Shown piece by piece: positions 23,501-35,500 of a stretch of 64,000 bases of DNA. Where the stretch lies: positions 15,845,656 to 15,909,655 of the forward strand of contig NC_133477.1 of NCBI RefSeq assembly GCF_025370935.1, in the 5' to 3' direction. Numbering within the stretch: position 1 is the first letter of the stretch; every line of letters starts with the position of its first letter. Position numbers and translations under genes: made by a program. A model generated the notes under the pieces. That model was not told the DNA's origin. It saw nothing but the letters and a program-made list of their open reading frames with translations, and searched no databases. The DNA is from Choristoneura fumiferana. Taxonomy: Eukaryota; Arthropoda; Insecta; Lepidoptera; Tortricidae.

Positions 23501-26500
23501 CATGAGGCAGTATATTATAAAAAAGGAATGATAAAATAAGTCTAGTTATTGAGTTTATGAAAATTGGGATCTTAATGCACCTCTATAACAAATTGAAATA
23601 AAAGTATGACTGTAAGATTTACCTAACAATGTTCGCTGGTGGTGACGTTCCGGCGGCGATAACACTGCTTCGCTTCTAGACGTAAACTCTGGGTTACGAA
23701 AACAATAACGGTACCTATTGTCGATACTCGATAACCGCAGCTACGGTTTAGTGAGCGTAGATGTCTAATGCTTGTCTGGCTAAATTTTACCGTAGTAAAA
23801 AATAACTACCGGCCTTAAGTAAGCAGGACATACACACAATTAACCATTACACTGTAGAGAGTACATTTATTAAATATCGGAAACATTACAGCAGTGTTAA
23901 CGTCGCGCTGTACAGAATGTCGTCAGGATGACTCGGTCGCGGCGTATGCGCATAGCATTTTGTTTTTCTTTCATTTTCCATCCGCTCCGCGACGCAGTAT
24001 TCTGGGCATGTATCTATTCGGTGGTAAGTTTTGCAAATTCGTCGAGGACAATGGCTCCGAGCGGGACTGTACATGCCCCGAGATCATCTCGCACCACCCT
24101 AAGTGTGAGTGCGACAGGAAACATTTTAATAATATCCTGTGGGCGACCGTCACCGTCTTCCAGGTAAGCCTCGCGAGACAGATGTCCACAAGGTAACTTT
24201 AGACGGTTTATTTGCGATCCCATTTGAATATATTGTTAGAGGGTAGACACCGCGTTTTTCTCGCATTCACCAATCTGTAACAATTCGAGAAAAACCGATT
24301 TAGTCTTATTTGACAGCTTTAGTCTAGTTTGGTTGTGAAATAAGACGGATGCATTTTTCTTCACAAGATATTTACACGTGCAAAATGTATCTTGGCATGA
24401 GCGAGAAATTCGCCGTAGATGCGTTTGGGTTGGTATAATTAGAGTTGTGGTACTGCATTTTATGGAGCAATCCGTAGCTAGTGCATCTTGCTTGTAGTTA
24501 GCTTTGGGAATGCTGGACCCTATGCTTGTGTATTTAGGTCGCCGTCCGTGCTCCCTGTCATTACCCTGTATATTTGCGTACACTAACACAACTGTCAACA
24601 TAACACTAACAGTTATTAACACGCTGGTTTAATACGTTTATTTTGTATTTTTTATTATTTTATTAATATCAGAATAACTTTTACATTCGAAAAACACCGA
24701 AAGGCACTTAAACACTATATTGACAGCACACCTTCTTGCTTATTTTGATTTATTAAAAGAGATTTATGATCTTTGAAGATATTCGGTGTGGTAGAACAAC
24801 TTCAGCGACTGAATTGGAACTTCAATGTGATGTACTATTTCAGGTTTTGACACAAGAAGATTGGAATGTAGTACTGTTTAATGGTATGGAAAAGACAAGT
24901 CATTGGGCCGCTTTGTATTTCGTTGCGCTCATGACTTTTGGGAACTATGTACTGTTTAACTTACTGGTGGCTATTCTAGTAGAAGGATTTAGTTCTGAGG
25001 TAGGTCTGATCTACGATTTTCCACTTCTTTATCTAAAGCCTGTAACAATCTGACGTGAGCGGTGCGCTTCTTCTAGCGGAACGAAAGGCGAGAGCGAGAG
25101 CAGCGCGAGCTGGCAAAATCTAAATTGTCTAGCGAATGTTTCTCTGACAACAACGAAATTCAGTATGACGAGTCGAACTCGGGATCACATTCCAGTGACA
25201 GTTTCTCACAGGTGAACACTTTGTGTTGGTGTTAGTTGTTCTTGACTGCGCTTTCTGTCAATCCTCTTGACGTGCCTCAAAAAATTCTAAACCTTCTTCT
25301 TGACTAGCCATCTAGAATTAGGTAGGTACTTGTGTTGTGTAAAGAGCTACGATTGATAGGGCTACTTTTACTGACGACCATTTATGCGGTAACGGTATTG
25401 TGGCAGATGACAGGAAGGTCATCTATTTCAATACAGCAATACTCATCTATGATCGTAGAATAAGTTCCAAATTAAATGTCTCATAGCTCTTTACAGTAAA
25501 TGTTGTTGTTTTTCTGATCGTTTGAATGTCTGCAAATGGACAGTGTATTAAATATACATACATAACTATGTGTTTTTAAAATATAGAACGAAATAAAAAA
25601 CTATTGGAAATCTGCGGACGATGTGCGAAAAGCCAAAGACGATGTGAACGGACATAAGGATAAAGTGATACGATCACGCAGAAAAACAACGAGTTCCGGA
25701 CACCATCCAACACTATGCAAAGATTGTGCACAATCCAACAAATGTAACTTGCAAAAGGTACCGCCAATATCCAGTAATAATAAAAAATATTTATTTTGGT
25801 TATTTCCATCTTCATTACCTACGTAAAATACAATTAAGCGAAATAGTCTAAAGATTTCATCTCTAATTTAACTTAATGTCATCACTTTAATTATAATAAA
25901 CATAACAATATTACATAGATTCCTAAAACTACACAACTTATATTATAACTCTACAATTGCTCCGTAGGAATCCAAAATGCTAGCTAACAATATGACGGAC
26001 ACAACCAACCTTCCCACGATAACTCACACAGCAGCCACACCTCAAGACTCTCCATCGACCACGTTAGAGCCAGGAGCTACCTTCAGAGATTTCCATGTGG
26101 CTCTAAACCTGGAAAAGTCATCTATGCTGTCCAGCATGGAGTCTATTGACCGGACTTCGGTAAGGAATAAAAATAGACCATTTTAAAATACTACATTGTA
26201 AGTTAATAAGTGAATAAACTGTGAGCCAGTTACAAACGAAAAGATCGTAATAAAAGCTTGTAAACCATGCAAATTCTGTGATCACCTGTGTTTAAAGCAT
26301 TTTGACAGTCTAAATTATACCTATCATATTAATATTTTTCAGTGTACGAGCATACCTGGTTTACTAAAACCGCCAAACAGCTATACCCTAACGCTACACT
26401 CGGCTGCCTCACAACTAGGAGCAGAAAAAGCTCGGCTACCCCCTTTAACCCTCGCTCTCCCTCAAAAATCCTATTCAGGGTCGCTAGGATCCCCTTCTCC

Positions 26501-29500
26501 TTCCACTACGAGGTCAATTCCATCACCAATGCTGCCAGAGAAAAATCTCCAAATCACGATCCCGAAGGATGATAATTGTAACAATACTAGTGATAAGTCT
26601 AGTCTTCTAAGTTCACAGAAGTAAGTAGAGTCCTAACTAATTTTATTTTAATTTAATTTATAGACATTTCCTGTTTATATTTTTTACGAGTATTCAGAAA
26701 CTTAAATTTAAATATTGTTTGTCACGGCACCGAATGGAAAAAAAAAACTCGTCCCTCTAATCTAATACCTATCTTTAATTCCACTTACCTATCCACATTA
26801 TTTGATTCGGAATTTCTCATTGGTAGATTCTCATGATCATACAACGTTTAAAATTTCGAATTTTTGTCACTTAATAACAAGTTAAGTTACCTTTATATAC
26901 AACTTAACGTCGTTTGCATTGGTCTAAATTGATTTTTCCAAAATGTTGTTCAAAATTACATTAATTTAATCACTTGTAGGTGCGTAACTGTCCAAAGTCC
27001 AACATCAAATGGGGAAGACAAATGCAGAGTACAGCGAGGGTACAGCTGGCGACTGTCCAGGCCTAGTCTAAGAAAGAAACAAAAACACAGATCAGGTTCA
27101 GACTCGGAAGCCATCATTCTCAATAACGGAAGGGACCATGCTTCATGCAATGGTAAGGAAAACAACTCCATAAGGATTCTTAATATTACAGTAATAAGTT
27201 AAAAAATATTTTTGCGGTCGTAAGCGCTTTAGTTATTCCAAACTATAAAATTGCGTTCTTCTAAAAAAATGTTTTTTTTTATTAGCAGATTTCTAATATT
27301 TTGCATTTACCCACTTCAATTCATAAAATGTAAGCTTTATTCTAGATTAATGTAAAATATAATAATTGACTCCAGGTTCTAGTCTCCGCAAAAACGAGCT
27401 GCTCTTATCCTCGTCAATAGTTATCAAGAACGACACGCAATCGGAAATACCTAACAACCGAGCCAAGACTCAACTACCAGCGCCGAGAGTCCTGGCACCA
27501 CCTGCTAGGAGGGTGTCTGCCCATACGGCGCCTTTACTGCCTGATGTGAGTCTTTTTTATGTTTACAGATAGAGTTACAAAGAAATTAAAATTAATATAG
27601 AGATACAATACAATACAATAAATAACTCTTTATTGCACACCAATACAGTAAACAGTACAGAGAACACAAGTATATACATAGAGATTTTCTAAGGTAAGCA
27701 ATAGGCGGCCTTATCGCTTCAGAGCGATCTCTTCCAGGCAACCTTTACAAGGGACAGAAATAAGGAATACGTTTTAGCAGGTGGTGCAATTTACAGTAGA
27801 TTAGAGCTGTATCAAGAATACATAAAACTAACACATACACAACAAATCTAAACAGATAGATAGGTAGATAGATACCATAACAACACATAAATAAGCTAAC
27901 TATAACAGAGATGTTCGGTGAACTTAAAAAAGTATGTGATCTTCCTATGAATTTGTTCAAAAAAGTAGTACCTAGATTAGTACAAAAGGTTTGGCTTTAT
28001 GCAGGTACAGTCAAGTGTAAAAATATGAACTCAATCAAAGTTTCAAAAATTAGCACCACACTCTTATTCCGACGCAATAAGGCCGTAGTAACATATTATT
28101 GAGTGGTTCGAATAGATACCTATTTTTGATGGTACATGTCTGTACCAAGGTGTAAAAATTACATTCTATATAATATATAGATTGAGAACATTGCATCAAT
28201 TAATAAAGATGTAGAATCGGTGTAAACTTTTCGTGTAGTAAGACCTACACGAAAAGTTTACGCCGATTAAAGTCAATTTAAAGTCAACAAGGAAAAGGGC
28301 AGCATAAGATAAATAAATAAAAATAAATATCATGGGACACTTGACACCAATTGACCTAGTCCCAAACTAAGCAAAGCTTGTACTATGGATACTAGGCAAC
28401 GAATAAACATACTTATATAGTTAAATACATACTTAAATACATATTGAACATCCAAGACCCGAGAACAAACATTCGTGTTATTCACACAAATATTTGCCCC
28501 GGCCGGGAATCGAACCCAGGACCTCAAGCTTCGTAGTCAGGTTCTCTAACCACTTGGCCATCCGGTCGTCAACCCTTTAAGTCAAGTAATGTTTTTAGAA
28601 GCAGCGACCAGTTTCTACCCAACACATTACAGTCGCTTTGTCTTTAAAATTTAATCTAAGCGCTTTTCTAGGTATCGTGGAAGGCCCCAGAAGCTGGCTT
28701 CTCGTCAGACTCCACAGTGAGACTCGACACCGTTAAGTCCCCGCCCCATCGGCTGTCTCTAACCAACGATTACTTAACAGGTAACAAAATTAACATTTTT
28801 ACCCCATAAAAATACTTTCATGGAAATAATTCCACCAATATTAACTGGAACAAAAAAAGGTACGTGTTCCGCCTCTCAACGAGGCATCTTCACAATTTGA
28901 TTGATAAATTGCCCTTTTAACATAATGGCGAGTTACCAACATTCTCACAACGTTCACGTATTTCAGCTCGAATCGATAATCAAGACAGAAAACAAATTTT
29001 CCTGATTAAAGTTGTACGCTTACCTGCTTAGGTTTTGAATTTGATAGTACCTAAACCCTGCTTCAACCCCAACAGTTTACTATTCGGTTTTTCGTACATA
29101 ATTTAACGATTCTCCTCAAAGTAAACCTAAGACATTTAATAATGAGAAAACGGGATTATGCAACGTTTAATAAATTTATAACCGATATAATAGGGTTAAC
29201 AATGGTTAGTAACTAGATAAATTTTACCTTACTTTTTTCTTCACCACCTTTGTCAACATCTGATTAAAAATTTTCTCGCGAAGAAAAGTTTCCACTTTTT
29301 ATCTATTTAATATAAAAAATATTTTTTTAATAGTACTCCATCCTCCTTCCTTCCCTGCCTACAGTACACGTACTCGTAGGTACTACAACAATCAAGGAAT
29401 CATGTAATAGAAGTAATAATAAAATCCTCTTTGCTTTCTACTTTAGTGACATCAATCTCAGAAGTAAAGTCAAGCAACTTAACGCCAGCCTCATCGCAGT

Positions 29501-32500
29501 TGCAACAGCTGACTCCCAAAACACCCCGAAATGAGACCCCATTGCCGACGCGACCGAAGAATCAATCGTTACCTCTCATCAAACAAATTAATGAGGAGGT
29601 AAGAACTTTGCTTAAAGTATAAAAGTATCTAGGTTACTGAAATAAAATTAAAAAACAATTTAATAAATCTTCCCCTTAATTAAGCAGACCTCATGGCCTA
29701 GATTTTTAAAAGCTTTATAAATGTGGAAGATTTTTCAAGCTTTATTATGCGAAGCGTAAATTATCATCATTAGCTCATAATTCATGGCCATTGGGTAGAT
29801 ACTTACAAATGTAAGTTCTATTAACAGAGTTTAAAACTATAATGAAGATGTTTTATATAAATATCTTATTCAAAAGGCACATTTGAGTTTAAGAGTACAA
29901 ACTTTCAATTAAACGCGGTCTCGAAATAAATAAACTCTGGTCGAAAGTGCTCTTCGGTTCCATAAAGTTTTGCCTTGAAACTTTTAATTTGAAAAGTCTG
30001 ATTCACTGAATTTTCAGGTTACCATAAATAATAATGTGAGCATAATTACGTCGAGGTTCGACAGGCGGCGCTACAGATTCAAAGACCTTTTTCGTTTCAT
30101 GGAGCCGACGGGATGTCTCAAGGATAAGGAGGATTACTCTTTGTACATTTTTCCTCCAGGAAATAAGTAAGTTATTATTGCTTTTATGTTCTTTTATACA
30201 GCTAATAGTGCTAGTAGGAACGGTCTGGGTATTATGATAAATTTATGTAAGGTACAATTTAATTTATCCTCATTGCTACTTGTCGAGGTATATTATATTC
30301 AGGGTTGCGAAAATAAAGTTTGATTTTCATTTGTCGTGACAGGTTATACTAGTCAGACTCTATTTACGCAAAAGGCTTTTTTTACTTACTTCGATCAATA
30401 TCTAAGTCGGAGTCGGAGTTACATAAAACAAACAAGTCTGTTGTTTTTCATTTAAATTTTCAGTTTCAACCAAAATTATTAATAAAACATTTATCTATCG
30501 TTGTTATCGCTTATTGTTCTGCTACATAAAATGAAATGTAATCTTGAGCCGAGAAGTGTAGGAACTTGGAGTTCAATCCAGGATTTTAGCTTAATGAAAG
30601 GCTTGTACAAACTTATTTTTAATAAGCGGAGTTTCTAAATTTTGCATTGGCCTGAAGCCAAGACTTAAGTTTGCTACAACTTGCAGTACCTGTTCATTGT
30701 GAACAGTCTTGTAGTCAAGTCTTTTGTTTCGGAGAACAATAATAGCGCAGCAAGAGCGACCAATTCCGCAGTTTGCCTGCGCCTAGTTAATTAGTTCAGG
30801 GTGCTTCTTTAATAATAAATGGCCGGAGTAAATAAGTTTTTAGCGTGTTGTTTGCGGGAGGTAGCTGTCGAGAAAATGCCTGGAATTTTACGCAAAAGGA
30901 TGTTGTTATTCCAACAGCCGGCTATGTAGTAAATGACTTACAATACTAGAGATAGCTAGTTTGAATCTTATGAGTTCGTTCTTTTGAGTCAATTTGGAGA
31001 ATACCAACTTGCTTGTTACAACAATTATAATTAACTACTACACTGAATCCTCGCGTCTAAGTCATACATAAGAGATATTCCATCTTTGAATTACGAGTAC
31101 GACAGTCAACTTTTGCTACAGGGATTCTAAACGGGCAAACGGATACATGTTTCAACCCTACTCTAAATCTAAGCTTGTAGTAATTTAAACCAAAATTATA
31201 CCCATTTCGGTACCCTACCTGTATTTCAATTACCTGTTTCGATAAAGATTCCTTTTCTTCTAAAAATATAACCAACACTGACGTTCATAATTATTTTTTA
31301 AATCAATGATTAGGTATAGATTTTGATGTTTTGTGACCTGCAGAAGAAATTATATTCTAAAGTTATCACACAATATAATGTCTATTCTTACTAGTTTATG
31401 ATAATAATGAAATAAGATACTCTTAAGCTTACATTTTTACACAGAATCAGAAGACTTTGCACTTGGATGGTGACCCGCGGCTGGTTCGACAATATCGTTC
31501 TACTATTTATAGCCCTCAACTGTATCACGCTTGCTATGGAACGCCCAAACATACCACCTGACTCAAAGGAACGTGCCTTTCTAGCCAGTGCCAATTACGT
31601 CTTTACTGTAGTATTTGCTGTTGAGATGTTTATTAAGGTAAGACATTATACAATTGTGATGAAGACACCTTACTTTTCGGAGATCTCGACGGTTGATAGG
31701 CTAATTGATCGAAACGCCATTATTGTCTAAAATTTGAAACAGCTTAAACGATGGAGAAATTCACTGATTCCAAACATATACCTCTATCACTCAATATTAA
31801 AAAAAATGTCGCTTAGATCAATTAGTCTATTAACCATCATATCAATGTAACCACAAACTATACCTACTGCTAGGAACCTTTTGTTGTTTTGTTGAAGCCA
31901 ATTGTTTTAGTTGACCTAACAGAGGTAGCTAACAGTTATATAGCAAATATTACACTTTCTCACTAAAAGTAATACCCTAGTATAAATAACTACTTAACCG
32001 CTATGTTTGATGGTTTTTATATTTAAGTAATTTATAGTAATGAATCGATAACTTGCTCATTGTAGAAAATCTTAAGATGTGATAGCAAGCATATTTTTGA
32101 ACTAATCTACCTGTATTTGCTGTTGTGATGTTTATTTATTTAAAAAAGCATGTAGAAATAAAAATGACATTTTTAAATTAGCAGCCATTAATCATTCAAA
32201 ATACACACACTAGCATTAAAATAAAATTATGTAAGTAGTGTCGTTATATGTTATTGGCTTATTGCGTATGATTTGAATGTTTAGAAAATATTAGTATAAA
32301 CTACAAGGACTTATTCGAGGGTATTCTGGCAAAACAGAATAAGTGCAAATTATTATATGACAAAACATTTTAAATAAACAAATAGTCTGGGATCCCTAAA
32401 ATACTTAACAACCGCTGCACGATATAAGCAAAATTTTACTGCAAACCCAATACCTGTTCTTAAGTTGTCTCGCAGAAATTTCATTTAGAACGTCTTGTCT

Positions 32501-35500
32501 AGTCTCTGCAGTGCTGAGTTACGTAGTCGCAACAAGCGATAAGTTTCTATTTATTTCTAAACACAACAAGTTAGCTAATAGATTACTCTGTTACAAGATT
32601 CTTACTATCTGTGGGCATCTCAAATTTAGCTTGGACTATAGTTTAATACTATTACAGGTGGTCGCATCGGGAATGTTCTACGGCACTGAAGCATACTTCA
32701 CATCTGGCTGGAATATTATGGACGGCTCCCTCGTCATTATATCCATCATCGACCTGCTAATGTCTCTTGTATCGGAGTCAAGTCCAAGAATTTTTGGAAT
32801 ATTGAGGGTGAGAACCAATTACTTTGATGTAAATATATTTCATTACCTACCCTAGTAGGGTTTGCACAAGGTAAAGAAAAGGAAAAAAATATCTCAAGCA
32901 CCAGGAGAGTTTTCACTTATACCTACTCGGATCTTGACAAAGGGATCAGGCTTAGATGCCAAAATGGATGGCATTTATACTTGAATTTATATAGAATATC
33001 TTAATATGTTCATCCACATTAATAAATACAATCATTTCAGGTGTTCAGGCTCTTGAGATCCCTTCGGCCGTTACGAGTGATCAATAGAGCGCCAGGCCTC
33101 AAACTTGTGGTGCAAACTCTGTTATCGTCTCTAAGACCCATTGGGAATATTGTCCTCATCTGCTGTACTTTCTTCATTATCTTTGGCATTTTGGGTGTTC
33201 AGGTAGGTATTTATTATTTATTTTGATTAATAACACATATATACATACGATCGAATTGCTCCGCAGATTATTCAGGTTCCCTCACGATGTTTTCCTTCGC
33301 CGTAAAATACACGTGGTACATTTCAATGTATATGTTAATTATGTACTTAACAATAATATAATATTGTTTGTGGAACTTTTTCATTTGCTTATTCATCATT
33401 GATTACTTTTGTAAGGATCTCACTGTTTTGTAGCCTTTTATAATACCTACATAGGTGATAATGATAAGATAACAGAACTTACTTACGTTTAACTTATTAA
33501 TTTTGTAAATTTCTTTTAGCTATTCAAAGGCGCCTTCTTCTATTGCGAAGGCGCCAACATAAAGAACGTTAAAAACAAAACCGACTGTTTGGCCATCGAC
33601 GGTAACGTGTGGGTCAACAGGAAGTACAATTTTGACGACCTCGGCAAAGCCCTAATGTCCCTTTTCGTGCTTAGCTCGCGGGACGGTTGGGTCAATATCA
33701 TGTATACGGGGCTCGACGCCGTAGGTGTGGATCAACAGGTGAGGGATAAGTTACGGCAAAAAGGGACTGTAAGGAATTTCGCATAGGAAACGTCGAGCAA
33801 AAAATAAAATTTAAGATAAAATTGAATCGACTACAAAAAACCATGAAAATAATTTTCTACTGCTTTAAAGTCAGTGGTTCAGCACGAGCCAGCAGGAATG
33901 ATAGAAGCCCAATTATATAGGTGAGGTAGACGACTATATACAGGGGCGTACCCAGCTTCTGGCCTACAACTCAGATTTTTTAGGTCAGATCGCCCGCGCT
34001 TGTTTTGTTATCCACACTACACAAAGACACCTACATGAAACAAGGTATATGTAGTGTGTAGGGCAAACACCCGCAAGGGATTCTGCTTCATAGGTAAACG
34101 GGGCATAATAATATATTGTAGAACATACAATTTCCAGAGGGGGGCAGCTGCCCTCCCCTGCCCCCCCATGACTATATAGGTCCACTTCTGCTGACTCGTT
34201 CTGAGGCACCGATCTCAAACTAGTAGAATTCTTTTTTTATGGGTTTTGTAGTCGATTCAAATCTGTAAACAAACTGCCTTTTACAAATAATTTTGTTCAG
34301 TCAGAATCTTGAAAAACAAAGTCCATTTCTTTTATCACGCTGTGATAATATAAAACTAGATTTCTCAAATGTAACTCGAAGCAGCGTTTACTCGGAAAAA
34401 GAACAAATTGAAGACACTTGTTGAGTTCCGTAACACCGCTGGATAGTTGCGGGACCGTTATTTGAAAAGTTTAGACGTGACATAGTTTTAGGACTTGTAG
34501 AAAAAGGTAAAAGAGAAATTGAAGCTTGGGTTTGCTTTAAAGTTCAAACTTTAGTTTTTTGCTGGTGCTACGACTGTTCACTACATTTTAATAAAACAAA
34601 AAGTGACAGACAGCTATCAGTTTTTTTTTTAACAAAATCAACATACCGCGAAATTAGACAATATTTAGAGATAAATAGAACATTCAGCACTATTCAACAT
34701 AAATATAATAGTACGAAGCAATTGCGAAGCAGTAGCGTCTTTGTTAAACACCAGTAATGTCGTTAAGAAGGTTTAAAATTTACCATTTGAGAAACAGAAC
34801 AGCAAATTTATAAAATGACCAAACTGTAATAAAAATCCAAATAAAAATGCATGTTTTTTTCGTATTTTAGCCTATAGTAAACTACTCGGAGTGGCGTCTC
34901 CTTTACTTCATCGCATTCATTCTGCTGGTGGGGTTCTTTGTCCTGAACATGTTTGTGGGAGTCGTGGTGGAGAACTTTCACCGCTGCCGGGAAGAACAGG
35001 AGAAGGAAGAGCGAGTAAGAAGGGCGGCCAAAAGGCAGCTACAGATGGAGAAGAAAAGGCGAAGTAAGTTGGAGAATCTATTGATTATTTTATGGTAGCA
35101 ATGAGAGGTCTATTTCTATTTCTGAAAAGTTTTTTTTTTCATCGTTAAAATAGTGAAAAAAAAAACTATTAAAAAACTTTGACGCTACAGAATTTAATTT
35201 TTATTCAATAAAATAATCAAGTGCTTTAATTTTCAGAAATGCATCAAAGACCGTACTATGCGGATTATTCTCAATCAAGACTTTTCATTCATAATGTGGT
35301 CACTTCAAAATATTTCGATCTGGCAATAGCTGGAGTGATCGGCTTAAACGTAGTCACTATGGCCATCGAATACTACAGAATGCCTCCAGTTCTCGCATAC
35401 GCTCTGAAAATATTCAACTATTTCTTCACGGCGGTTTTTATTTTAGAAGCAATTATGAAGCTAGTGGCTTTAGGGTTTAAAATATATCTAAAAGACAAAT

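Noticed and set aside
24236..24622. Minus-strand frame of 128 codons in a channel intron
   Set aside because: No motif, no splice context and biased composition; likely chance.
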